From Saccoglossus kowalevskii (lineage: Eukaryota > Hemichordata > Enteropneusta > Harrimaniidae): DNA of 49,161 bases. The position numbers and the translations under genes are program-made. Below the pieces are notes generated by a model. It searched no databases and was not told the origin of the DNA. It saw nothing but the letters and a program-made list of their open reading frames with translations. The stretch is from positions 797,886-847,046 of the forward strand of contig NW_003130355.1 in assembly GCF_000003605.2 (NCBI RefSeq), written 5' to 3'. Below are positions 33,405 to 44,339 of the stretch, one piece after another (the first letter of the stretch is position 1; each line of letters begins with the position of its first letter).

Positions 33405-36400
33405 GTATCTATAAATTCTATTTTGTGATGTCATGTTGGGTGTGAATTACACCTTGCTCAGATGATTAGATCACAAAGTTGAGTTACACTTATACCCTGG
33501 AAATACTTTTGGTTGATATTTTGATTATTACATTGTTTAATATTTTGGCACTAATGTCAAATATGATATGTATCTTTATTCTTGTAGGCTCTGATGATGC
33601 ATTTGGTCCCTATGTGCCACCCGATTCGCTTGGAAGTAGGCAAGACCTAGTAACCAATAAACATCCCACTGGAATATATGGTAATCGCAGCGAGAAGAAA
33701 AAACATGTCTGGGATGCAGCTCAAGATGCTAGCTTACTAACCAGCAAGATAAGCGAGAAGAGTTTTGAAACAGACCAGTCTATGGAGATCCATGTAGTTC
33801 CTGAAGATAAAGATAGCAGCACTGACAATCTAAGAACAAAACCTGTCCGATCATTTATTGATTACCCAGATGATCTGAGAAGTAAGACTCCAGATGAAGC
33901 TGCAAGTAAACTCCGTTCCACACCAGGTTCGACTGGAACGTCTCCATTGCGACAACAATCTGGACAACGTACACACGATTTTAGAAATGGGAACTTTTCG
34001 TTAGGAACTGATATTTCTGGTTTACCCGCAAGATCTTTTATTGAGTATCCTTCAGATTTGAAAAGTCTGAGTGAAAATAGTTTCACAGTAACACCTGATA
34101 AAGGGAAAAACAATGGTGTGTCTCTACCAAAAGAGTCACCGAGATCTATACTAAAGATGTCCCCAGTAAAAGACAATGTTACGCCGAGACAAGCTGGAAT
34201 GGAATCCAGAGAGAGATATCTGCATGAACCGTTTTCCATTTCACCCAAAAGAAGTACTGTATCTCAGTCTCCAAGCTTTGTGAGTCATTCGGAAAGACCT
34301 TGGGTTGAAACACAAGCACTACAACGATCATTAGGCAGTCGTTCCAATGAAGTGAGAGATCTTATTGTAACAGGTTCTCCAGGAAGAAGATTTGATGGAA
34401 GGGACAGATCTCCAAGTCAAGAGGGTGTTCCAAGAAGTGATTCCCCAATGTTCAAACCAAGCTGCAGTTCTCCTGGAAGAAAAAATGGAAAACAGGAAAA
34501 ACTTACAAGTAGTGAAGGTGTGAGAAGTGAATCGCCAGTGCACCAACCTTCCACAACAACTTTTGAGGTAAGAGAATCTCCTGTTAAGGAGCATAACTTG
34601 CATTCATCTCGACCTGTTGGTGGCAGTGGTACTGAACATGCTAATCAGAAGCATTCTGCTGGAGTGCAGCAAACGACACCACTGACATCATTTGGAAGAA
34701 CTATTCCAGAACAACCTCACAGAAGACCAGTTATTGGCAGAGATCAGACTCTTCAGACACGTGAACAACAATTCCTGCCTCCGCAGGCAAGACATTCTCC
34801 TTTTGAAGTTGATTATGCAAAACTGCCTGATCAGCCAGTAACATCTTTGCCAACTAGAGACTATGCAACAATGCCGTCAATGCAAAATAGAGCACTTGTG
34901 GACAGAAGCTACTCGCATGTACCTGATAGAGTTAGCCCAGATGTCACTGGTGTAAATGTAGATGATGTGGGCAGCCAGATAAATGATGGTTACACAACAT
35001 GGCCACCAAGAGGTATAGCGAGAAGAAGTACAGCTCCTTCACCCACAGTTCCTACAGTTCCAGAAGCACGACCACTCCCTGTGCCAGAGCCGAGCCCAAG
35101 ATATAGCAGGCAAGTTTTGCAAGAGATACTAGAGCAGGAAGACAGAGACGCGCAGAGACTCAACGACCTGTGGAACAAATTTCAGGAAATGGTGTCGGTG
35201 AAAGCTGACGATACCGCGTTGACAGATAGAATGGAAAGATTGGCTAGCCTTATTCAGAATCCAGTTCAGCATACAGTTAGATATGCTGGTAAGTTGATGT
35301 TTAATTTATGAATTTCAGCACCACAGAATATAAACTTGCATAATTATTTCCAAAATTTTGTAAGACCTGTAAATAATACAGAAAATGGAAAATTATGTTA
35401 AAATAGTCGGATGCATAAAAATGTTAGTGAAAAAAAAATTCTTACTTACAATGTGTTGTAAAAAAAAACCTGCCAAAATGTACAATATTCACCCCATACA
35501 TGTACCCGTACATTGAATAGTGATTACATTTTGCATATACGTCATTTACCATGTAGTTTGAGATATATTGCTACATCACAATTACAAAAACATGTTAAAA
35601 AAAAGGCCGGACATGAATAATAAAATAAGTATACAAAAAATAAATAATTTAATATATATTTAAAAAACAATGAAAAAATAAGCCCAAACGAGAATTTTAT
35701 TTTAATCAGATTAACTCAAACCTAGGTCAACAAAGTTTCTCCCATGTGACTATTAAACCTAATTTTTTCTTCATTTGATTTGATAATTCCTTTTCCAGAG
35801 CCTCAAGGATTCATGGAAATAGATTCTGACACTAGCACAATGAGTTCATCGAGTACACGTGGTAGACAGAGAAGAAAATGGCAGAAACATCATCAATTTG
35901 TGCCCAAACTAGAGTCGGTCGAGGCAATAGAACCATATCCTGTTCAGCCCATGTCAAGGTATGTGTCTGTAAAAAAAATAATCATTTTATCAGAAGTGGA
36001 TGTTACAATGGATAAAAAACAACCTATACAAATTAGTGTTTCCGAGGGAAAAATTGGCCAATTTTATGATTATTTCATTAACAGCAGTATTACGCTACTC
36101 AAGTCGATTTCATTCACAGATTAAATTGGAACTTTAGTTATTTTGAAGCTATTTACTATTATGTTGTAGGTATGAGGAACCACCAACTGCAAGAAGTGAA
36201 GATAGCTTCATGACTAACGACACATTGACGTCTGAACGTGTTATGAATGTTGTTAGACATGTTGAAGGTACTGCACCCATGCCAGTTCAACAACAGAGGA
36301 AGCCGACAACTGGACGTGAAGCAAGGCGACCAGAACAGGAAGTACGTCGAGCAGCACCGATGAGAACTACTACAGAACCTTCAATTGATGCAAAACGAAT

Positions 36401-39400
36401 ACAGGAGATACTTGCTGCCGAGGCATCACACAGTGAAGACCCGAGTTCTCTTACTGATGCTTCGATGGCTTCAAATATGAGCTATGAAACTGAGCGGCTC
36501 TACAAGATGCTGGGGCCGAGAGGGGTTCGTCATCTTGGTGTCAAGTTAGCACGTCTGCAGAGACAGATTGACAAACAGCGAGAACGTCACGAACGGCACC
36601 AGGCTAAAAGAGTTGAAAGGCAAAGACATTATGATAAACAGAGAGTGTTCGAAAGTGAAAGTACTTTATCAGCAGAATCCATTGACACAGAAAGGCTTGT
36701 GCGGGCATTTGGACCAGAACGTGTCAATATTTATGCCTCAACGCCGGTGCCATCCACCGGACGTACTGCCGAATTGCAGGAATCTGAAATGTCTCAAGCT
36801 AGTATTACGACTGAAAGTACATTAACAGAGGAGCGTGGTAGATCTAGGCCTTGCCTCACAAAGGTTAAGAGTAGAGATGATTTTGATGTGAGATATGGGT
36901 CAAGTAGCGAGACAATCTCAAGTGAAAGTAGTGTGCATTTCAGTAGGAATAAAAGAGCGCGGTCATTGCATGACATTGTGGGTGAAAAACATTCTGATGC
37001 TAGGGAGGTAAAGGCTTATCAACGAAGAGTTAAGGAGACTAAGCCTGTAGAACGCAAGAAAGTTAAGCGATTTGAATATTTTGAAATTGATGACGAAGGT
37101 TTCAAAAAGCCTATTAAGCCAGCTGCAAAGAAAATGAATGCAAATACAAAAACAACTGATTCTGATGATACTTCAACTAGAGATATTGGTACTACTTTTC
37201 CTTCTCCTGATGTGAGAACACGTAAAAAGAAGGGTGGTACAGCGTTTACAGTGACACTTGGTACGCAGACCACACCAAAATCTGGAGACAAAGAGAAACC
37301 TAAAAGACCTCTCAAAGTATTAGACAAACCAAAGCTTGGAAAATCGAAAATATTTACTCCAGAGACGCCGGATTCAACAGAACCTGTAAAAATGTAAGTT
37401 AATAAACATATTTGTGCTTGTTGTACTGCCTCACAAAAAAAAAACGTAAAAGGCTGCCTGATGCTCAAACCTTATTTGCTCTATTAGAAGCACATCTCCA
37501 ATAGAAGTGTACATACACCAAAAAACTGCATTTCTTATGAACTGGATCATTATATGACTTTATGGCTATTGACCTACCTGTTGTACATAAGCGCATGTGC
37601 TATTGAAGAGCAAATATGAAATCTTAACATTCTTACAAGCACACCAGTACAGACAAGCAGCCGACATTGTATGTCGCTTGCTGTGCTATGTATATATCAA
37701 AGATTTCTAGTGCGAGTGATTTAATTTTAATTTAGTCATCACACAAGTGCATTTAGATTTTGTATAAACAAACAAAGGTATTTACACATGTTGTATATGT
37801 CATCAAACAGGATGTGAAGCAACGCCTATGGTGATTTTAACACCATTGTCGATGCGCAGAACATCATTTGAAAATCGGAGTAAATGCTGACATTTTAAAC
37901 ACCAACTGCATTACTTTGCTGTGATTTTCAGCAATTTGTTGTGATTCCCAAACTACAACACCACAACCAGGGGTTTTTTGTAGAAAAAAATGATGTATCT
38001 ATCGCCATTGAAATATTTTTGAAGTAATTTTAGTGTATTTGGTGTCCTGACACATTGTCAGCTGGTGTTTCACGGAGAAATATATATTTGAGAAAGATTT
38101 CATCTCGTACGGCAGCACGGAAGTGCACGGCTCAAGAAATATATTTATGACTTTTGAAGTTCAATCAGCAATTCAGTAAGAGGGCCCCTGCAGAGAGTAT
38201 CAGGGCACTGTGCCCCTGTTCCTCGGTTTAAAAAAAGACCCTGGCAACAGTTATACATACCTCTGTCAAATTGTTTTCTGATTGTGAGAGGGCACTGTGC
38301 TTATATTACCTGTCCTATTTAAAAAAAAAAAAAAAATATGTATGTGACTGTTATTCAAATAATTGTTTTGTTTTGTTTTTAGACGCCCGGCTCCACTTGC
38401 GTGGTTTCAACCAGTGGTTGCTTCAAAACCATGGGAAGAAGAAAAACCAGCAGAACCAATACCATTAAAAGAAAATAAATCAGAAGAAGAGAACAAAAAA
38501 TCTTTACAGGTGAGATATTGTCATGTTACCATATTATTTTGAATGTCCATCTTGCAAATATTAACACTTTCAATGACAAAGCCAACTTTTTCTCACATCT
38601 CACAAAACAAATCTATATATCAACTTTTAGGCCATATAATATATTTAAAGGGCAGTGGTCATCACACCACCCATGTGCGACATTTGTGTTGATAAACATA
38701 GATTTTCTCATAATCCAATGCGCTCTTCTAATCGAAACCACAAGGCACGGCTTGCACTGATTACCGCTGGTGATTTCTTCAATACCTTACAATCACCTAG
38801 AAAATTACCTAATTAGAGCATAGTAACCTCTCAGTTTGTACTCATTGATTTGTTCAGCAGTCAAAGTTTATATGAGAACCATATCTCATGCATGCATTTT
38901 AATATTTTTAGCATTTTGAGTTTTATTCACTGGGTTTTTAATTCATAGATTTGCCAATGCGTTCTGTTTTAATTCCACATGTTGAAGTAGATTTAATTAA
39001 GCAGATTTCACTTATCATTCAATGCATTTACAAGTACTACTGAAAACTTAGTTATATAAGCGCATATGTCCCCTTAATAATATTTCTTTACCTGACCACT
39101 AGAGGGCGTTTAGACCCAACTGATATTGGGAAATTATGTCCATTTATCGCTAATTCAAAATTGACAAAATAAATTATGAATATGGCATTCAAGAAGTTGA
39201 ACTTGTACTGTCTTGACACGTTTGGATCAATGTCGTCTTGTTTCTAATCACATGACAGGATGCTTTTGAAGAAAGAAAGAATCAGTTTATTTCCAAGTCG
39301 CGGGAACGTGTCAAACATTTACAGCTGGCGGCAGAGGAACGAAAAATAGCTGCACATTATGAAAGAGAGCGATTGAAATTATTTGAAGAAAACAGATTGA

Positions 39401-42400
39401 AAAAATACAGTCCTAATGTTCATCCATTAAGTGGTAGGTATCTTTAGAAATAATATTCCTGGCTCGCTTGCATTCACAATATAGAAAGTATCTGTATCTT
39501 GCATTTCAGTAAGTTTAATGAAAACCAATATGGTGGAAACTGATTACTCATGTGTTAAGGAGCTTTCTAGGACATATATGTGACAATATTAATGAAAGTC
39601 TCATACTAATAATGTTGCGAAAATTCTGTAGATAATTGTTTAGTGAGTGAATTAGATCTACTTTTTCTTTTCTGTGGCTTCTTAGTGTGTTTTGAATAGA
39701 CCATTTTCCATTCACTGCGAGAATCACGTGTTATGCGTGAAATCGAACGTAAAAACAGGACAAACAAAGGTCATAGTGTCGTAGTGGCGACAAACATCGC
39801 GTGGGATTCAACAAACGCGAAAGTATTTTGGGGGACATTTCCATGCTTAATAATGTGCTGTCCACAATTGATGATGGGCAATTTCGATTAAGTGAGGGTA
39901 TTCGGAAGCAATATTCCTCTGTCGAAGATCGGCCGGTCGATGTGAGCTACGAATTAAAGAAATTCGAGTTGAAAATCAAATCGTTCGATTTTTACAGCAG
40001 ACGTTCGACGCGCGTCTTTCATGCATCTCGCGAGATCTCGCAATTGTACGGAAAATCACCTATTCAAAAATGTTTATTTCATGAACAAAGTGTTTTTGCT
40101 GAATAATTTGAACACCACAGCAGTTACAAATGTATCTGCCACTGTGTTTCTGTTCACTTATCTGTTTGTTCGAATCATATTTCGTAAATAGTTAATCACA
40201 TTATGTAATGCTTATGTTGACGTCATTTGTCCACGCCTTTGCCTGGGTTTTCCTCAAATTCCACCCTCCCCCAGTGGCTATAGACAAATTACAATATCAT
40301 GAATTACTCTGTATATCGAAAATCATCCTTTAATAACAAAATTTTTTACACATATTTAAGTATTGTTTAATATGTGGTATATTTCATTAATTGCCAAATT
40401 GCTGAACATTTTACGAATTATATGTATTATTAGCCTTCATATGGTAAAACTATTTTTTCTCTTTATTAGCAGAAGCTCAGATTGGCATACTCCTATTTTT
40501 CAAGTTTCTTGAAATAAAAAATGTCTCATACTTTTGAATCTACTGTACCATGTTTGCATTATAATAGGAAGAACAGCGATCAGGACACATTACTGTCATT
40601 GCAATGAAATCATTTCATAGTTTTAGCAAGGGGACTACAATAGCTCTTCAGATCAAAAACTTCATCATTCCTCTGTTTTCCAATTATAGATAATCTTCAT
40701 CAACCAAAAAGAAGACAGATGTCTAGGAAGGAAATGAAGAAACAGACTGAGAAGTAAGCATTCCATTTTGTTTTCTACGGATCACACAAAGCAAAAATGC
40801 AACTTTTGTAGTGGATTCTAACTCACATAAAAGATGAGAGCATCTTTAAATACTGGCTTAGTGGTAAAAGTGGACAAGAAAACTATTTGTCAGCAGAAAA
40901 CTCAAATGGTTTCTTTTCTGAAGCTGTTTTCTCTCTCAGCTGTGTTTTAGTCACAACAAGATGGTCTTGACAATCAAAACTGAGACTCTTTTCTCATTGC
41001 CATCAAATAAATAAAGAATTGTTACCATGAGTAGTAGTTCGAACGTTTGAAAAGTCACAGACATTTGAGATGCCAACACCTAACTATACTTAATATAAAT
41101 ATTTATTTATTATTAACGCAACTCATGAATTTGGTATATTTTAGATTGTACAGTAAACTTCCTGAAGTTGTTAGGAAAAAGGAGGAACAGAAAAAACAAC
41201 AATCTTACAAGACCAACCGACTCAGAGCTCAAATCTACAAACAGGTACGACCTTTGGTGACATTCCTCTTCAGATAGTTATGATGGGCTAGCTGGTACAA
41301 GTTTTTGCATTAATCTGAGGGCATAGTGTTTGTACATCGCCATCGTCATCATCATCGTTAACTTTTCTTGTGGTCATCAGTCTTTTTCATTCAATCTTTG
41401 CTAAACTTGTATATAATTATTATAGGAATAACTATAAAATCTTTGCTATGTATGTTTTTGGTATTCATGCAATTTTGATACGATTACATATATTTTCATC
41501 ATTAATATCTTAAAGTGTGTTCTTATGCTCCCTTCATTCCGGAAATACTACCCTACTATGACTCTGACTCTGACTCAGGGTTTGATGAGGGTATGTTTAT
41601 TTTTGTGTGTAACACTGGTTGTATGATTCATAATACTTACCCAACAGCTCTGTCTTGTTTCCCTTTCTTTTCATTGTTAATAACTAACGTTACCTAGTCT
41701 GGACGGCCAGTCTATATGGCTTATGGTAATGGTAGAGGGAGACCTAGGAGGTATAGTGAGAGTAGTGGTGGCCAAGGTATTCTATATTATAATCAGCACA
41801 TCTGTCATTTTATATAGCACCCCTTTGTTGTGAATGGTTTCATTCTTTTTGATGTTTTTTTTTAATATTTTTTACCGCATGATCCCTTTGATGCATGTTT
41901 TTGGTTTCTGTGTTCTGTGCATCATCAGGGGATGGGAAAGGAGGGGAGGGAGCGGCGGAGAGGTGTCTCAGGACTTTTGTTGTTGTCAGTTGTGTGTTGT
42001 GTACTGTAACTGTATTTTAGGGTAGATGGTCAATTTTGAAGTAAAGGTATCTCAATGCTATATCCCGCTCTGAAAGATCAGCATTTTGAAATTGCAGCTA
42101 TGAAAAAAAAAAAAATCAAGTTCAAAATCAAATTCTATTTTTGTGGCAGAAAAATACCTATTTACGTCAAGCTAGATGTCAAATACATGTATGTGCTGTA
42201 TGTGTCCACAGAATACTTCTGCATTCAATGTTTATTTTGTATTTTGATTATTTAATTTTGTGAATCACTTTTTTTGCATGCGTTCTAGGTATGTTGTGTA
42301 ATTCAAATCCATCAACAATTTCAAATAAGAGAATTGCAGATGTCATCACTATCACGTTTTCACTCCAACCACTAATATTACGATTGTACTACATTTAGTA

Positions 42401-42519
42401 TACATATATACCCCAAAAAATGTTAATATTTAATTCAGTATTTTTTTCTTATTCCGTTTTTACAGAAAGTCCTTAAAGAGTTGAACAATAAGCCATGGAC
42501 AGGGATGCCGGTTCTGTGA
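28574..42519 (+). CDS. ALMS1: ALMS1 (Alstrom syndrome protein) orthologue, centrosome/basal body (CDS span, 5' end missing)
   Basis: Nine exons join in one frame: 28574-33404, 33588-35288, 35799-35958, 36170-37393, 38383-38509, 39259-39433, 40690-40753, 41145-41244, 42466-42519; 2,811 residues plus a missing N-terminus. ALMS1 localises to centrosomes and ciliary basal bodies and is needed for cilium maintenance. Matches to the vertebrate protein run along its whole length: SSWHF...EFSSLEEG near the start, AIAEISSDF...QHPIDD, DSxxxxVxxLL helices, ETTMESTHSGSDDAF, LNDLWNKF...LIQNPVQHTV (about 2134-2175), SIDTERLVRAFGPERV (about 2400), TRDIGTTFPSP, LAWFQPV...KPWEE, and the C-terminal ALMS motif (about 2680-2811) with FISKSRERVKHLQLAAEERK and KLPEVVRKKEEQKK. 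The vertebrate ~47-residue tandem repeats are absent. Most of the protein is Ser/Pro/Glu-rich and probably disordered. Confidence 0.93.
33588..35288 (+). CDS. ALMS1: ALMS1 exon (second recognised)
   Basis: 1,701 bp, phases 1/1. Starts GSDDAFGPYVPPDSLG, ends LIQNPVQHTVRYAG. It contains two YP-x-DL motifs (SFIDYPDDLRS, SFIEYPSDLKS) and the conserved LNDLWNKFQEM segment, which aligns to the human LNELWNKYRERQ. Confidence 0.93.
35799..35958 (+). CDS. ALMS1: ALMS1 exon (third recognised)
   Basis: 160 bp, entry phase 1, exit phase 2. Peptide PQGFMEIDSDTSTMSSSSTR then GRQRRKWQKHHQFVPKLE. Acceptor CCTTTTCCAG; donor TCAAG|GTATGT. The frame runs on into the intron, which is incidental. Confidence 0.85.
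36170..37393 (+). CDS. ALMS1: ALMS1 exon (fourth recognised)
   Basis: 1,224 bp, phases 2/2. Contains MLGPRGVRHLGVKLARLQRQ, a basic coiled-coil-like stretch (QIDKQRERHERHQAKRVERQ), SIDTERLVRAFGPERV and TRDIGTTFPSP. The last two match human TIDTARLIQAFGHERV and TRDVGITFPTP. Two related GPxxVxxx helices (ERLYKMLGPRGV and ERLVRAFGPERV) look like an internal duplication. Confidence 0.93.
38383..38509 (+). CDS. ALMS1: ALMS1 exon (fifth recognised)
   Basis: 127 bp, entry phase 2, exit phase 0. Peptide RPAPLAWFQPVVASKPWEEE aligns to the human GISWFEPITKTRPWREP motif. Ends KKSLQ at CAG|GTGAGA. Confidence 0.9.
38645..38902. mobile_element. TTAA-flanked MITE (AGGGCAGT family), copy B
   Basis: Bounded by TTAA at 38645-38648 and 38899-38902. 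Begins TTAAAGGGCAGTGGTCATCA and is inverted relative to copy A (3377). 258 bp, non-coding, inside an ALMS1 intron. Confidence 0.65.
39094..39110 (+). promoter_or_regulatory. CTCF-like core motif
   Basis: CCACTAGAGGGCG fits every position of the core pattern CCASYAGRKGGCR. It lies about 150 bp before an ALMS1 exon. Binding is not shown. Confidence 0.35.
39259..39433 (+). CDS. ALMS1: ALMS1 exon (sixth; first part of ALMS motif)
   Basis: 175 bp, phases 0/1. Peptide DAFEERKNQFISKSRERVKH, LQLAAEERKIAAHYERERLK, LFEENRLKK. It aligns to the human HRPDFISRSGERIKRLKLIV segment at the start of the ALMS domain (shared with KIAA1731/CEP295 and C10orf90). Confidence 0.95.
39843..40106 (+). other. CpG-rich intronic open frame of unknown nature
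   Basis: 88 codons from ATG (MLNNVLSTIDDGQFRLSEGI ... QKCLFHEQSVFAE) to TAA, open upstream to at least 39801. The DNA is clearly richer in CpG than the rest of the intron (TTCGACGCGCGTC, CGCGAGATCTCG), and the peptide has a balanced, globular-like composition. Neither the frame nor its phases fit the ALMS1 splice chain. It could be a transposon fragment or a nested gene exon; I do not recognise the family. Confidence 0.35.
40690..40753 (+). CDS. ALMS1: ALMS1 exon (seventh)
   Basis: 64 bp, entry phase 1, exit phase 2. Peptide NLHQPKRRQMSRKEMKKQTE; human counterpart QKNKPISKKEMIQRSK. The exon ends GAGAA|GTAAGC. Confidence 0.93.
41145..41244 (+). CDS. ALMS1: ALMS1 exon (eighth)
   Basis: 100 bp, entry phase 2, exit phase 0. 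Peptide LYSKLPEVVRKKEEQKKQQS then YKTNRLRAQIYKQ; human counterpart IYEQLPEVQKKREEEKRKSE YKSYRLRAQLYKK. The strongest match in the gene. Confidence 0.95.
41516..41948 (+). other. Candidate alternative exons in the last ALMS1 intron
   Basis: Two or three exon-like pieces sit between the last two ALMS1 exons. Piece 1 (41516-41590, 75 bp, AAAG| ... GAGG|GTATGT) reads CSYAPFIPEILPYYDSDSDS GFDE in one frame. Piece 2 (41698 or 41711 to 41776, CAAG|GTATTC) reads VYMAYGNGRGRPRRYSESSG GQ. Piece 1 joins piece 2 in those frames if the acceptor CCAG at 41707-41710 is used. A third (41930 on, CATCAG|GGGATG) continues GDGKGGEGAAER before a stop. From the preceding ALMS1 exon (phase 0), piece 1 would be read in another frame. 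These are seen in sequence; use in transcripts is inference. Confidence 0.35.
42466..42519 (+). CDS. ALMS1: ALMS1 last exon
   Basis: Acceptor TTCCGTTTTTACAG, then 18 codons KVLKELNNKPWTGMPVL and TGA at 42517-42519. It matches the human RVTNQLLGRKVPWD end, with a few extra residues. Confidence 0.9.
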   Translation, partial: KVLKELNNKPWTGMPVL

Positions 42520-42650
42520 ATATCTACACATCTGGGTATATTCTCCATAATCTGCATTTCTCCAGTTTGAGATCTGTATCGCCATATTTTGTGTGACCAA
42601 TCAGGATGCTGTTAATTTTCACCATTGTGCCATTGTGATTGGCTGGTTAT

Positions 42651-42656
42651 AATAAA
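42651..42656 (+). terminator. ALMS1: ALMS1 poly(A) signal
   Basis: AATAAA 132 bp after the ALMS1 stop, the first canonical signal downstream. Confidence 0.6.
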
Positions 42657-42892
42657 GTGAATAGAAAAGTGTGGAATATGCTATTACAAATGTATACTTC
42701 AGTGGACCCACCAATCAGTGTGAGACACTGTAATTTTGCATTTATAAAGTGTCTTAATTATTGATTTGAGTAAAATCCTAATGACAGTGACATTTGAATT
42801 TCTAGATATATCTGCATATCTGTATTAATTACACATAAATGACTGATATGTGAATCTGTATTTCAACCTACATGTAGTTATGTTCATGTAAC

Positions 42893-43011
42893 ATAAGGTT
42901 ATTCCGAGGATACAAAATGTACCTCAAAGTATTCATGAAGACAGTACAGCTGGAGTATCGACCGACAAGCAGCGGAGTGCATACTTTGAGGTATTCTCGT
43001 AATAACCTTAT
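42893..43011. mobile_element. Short palindromic MITE-like element
   Basis: ATAAGGTTATTCCGAG at the left and CTCGTAATAACCTTAT at the right are inverted repeats with one mismatch. A second inner pair, ACCTCAAAGTAT / ATACTTTGAGGT, makes most of the 119 bp foldable. Confidence 0.6.
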
Positions 43012-44137
43012 TATTATACATCTTTTCCTTTCAAGGATACATCATAGGAATGCCGAAATCAACAAATTTTAGAACAGAATCAGCAAACTTCTTTGTGTGG
43101 AGTCCGGTCAAACCCTGGTGGCAGCCATGTTTGATTTTATTATTAGAGGACACTTACGCGCGAAATCATTCCATATTTGCAATTCGCATTTCCTTTTATG
43201 GTAGGATAAAAATAACCTGTAAAATACCGCAAAATTATGGCATGCTGTAACTTATGGCATTACGGTGACAGATGTATAATAATAGCATGTGATAACTGAC
43301 ATAATATATCGATTGTCAGCTAGCAAAAAAAAAAGCAGAAGCATATGAAAATTAATATAATTTATCATGTCGCATATTTACTTACTGGATAATTGTGATT
43401 TGTCTGTAGATTTGACTGTATATAAGATAATTGAGCCATGCTTAATATCTGCGTACCTTTGTGTTTCCCCAATTTGTGTTGTTAAATAGTGATAGTGAAA
43501 ATCTTGTGTGTTCTAATTCCATTAATGTTCTGTCTAAAAATCCGATTAATGTCCAGTTTAATCAACACAAATGAGATGTTCAGTTATTTCTGATTTAACA
43601 AGTTTTTGATAGTGAAAATCTTTTAAGGTCACAAAAAGCATTATTTTAAAAGCAATTTTTCTTTTGTATATGCTGTACTGAAAACTACAATGCCAAAATG
43701 CAATGAAAGAAAATGCCAGCTATGTCCATGGTGTATTGGCAACTGCTATGTTCCACAAAGTGCAAACTGGTGAAGTATTCAGAAATACTCTATATATCTA
43801 TATCTCAACAACTATGCATGCTTGACTCGTAGTTTATCTTTGCATTTTACAATTCATCTCGACCATGATCACACGCTTTTGGTGAAAAGTTACAGACATT
43901 TGTGTAGAGGGAGGTATCATTTAATATACTGCTTTAAAGCCATGCTTTTCTTTTCCCATGAAAAAAAATTGGTTGAGAATGTCACCTTTCAAAGAGCAAA
44001 CTGCATAATTTAGTCATATTTCTTCACAAATTTAGATTTTTCTTGTAGGCAATGAGGAGTTATTGCACTTGGTACAAAATTTAACAAAACAAATTAGAAA
44101 AGACACTCAATGATGTACAAAATGTTGTATAGAAAAA
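43012..44137. other. 3' flank of ALMS1, no recognised feature
   Basis: A CpG-containing patch near 43150 (CTTACGCGCGAAATC) is unlike its AT-rich surroundings; no gene seen. Confidence 0.4.
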
Positions 44138-44339
44138 TACTGTAGAATACTTTATTTTCGCTCGGAATTTATTTTCGCCATTTTTGCTGAAGGGATGATT
44201 CCGTGAAAATAAAATCCAGTGAATATACTTTTTTTCCTATATTTCACATTAAACTCATTAAAAATCAGTGAAAATAAATTCCATACAAAAAGCCTTTTCA
44301 GCAAAATTAATTCCAGCGAAAATAAAGTATTCCACAGTA
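44138..44339. mobile_element. Palindromic MITE, TACTGTAAAATACTTTATTT family, copy 3
   Basis: 202 bp between TACTGTAGAATACTTTATTT and AATAAAGTATTCCACAGTA. Confidence 0.75.
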
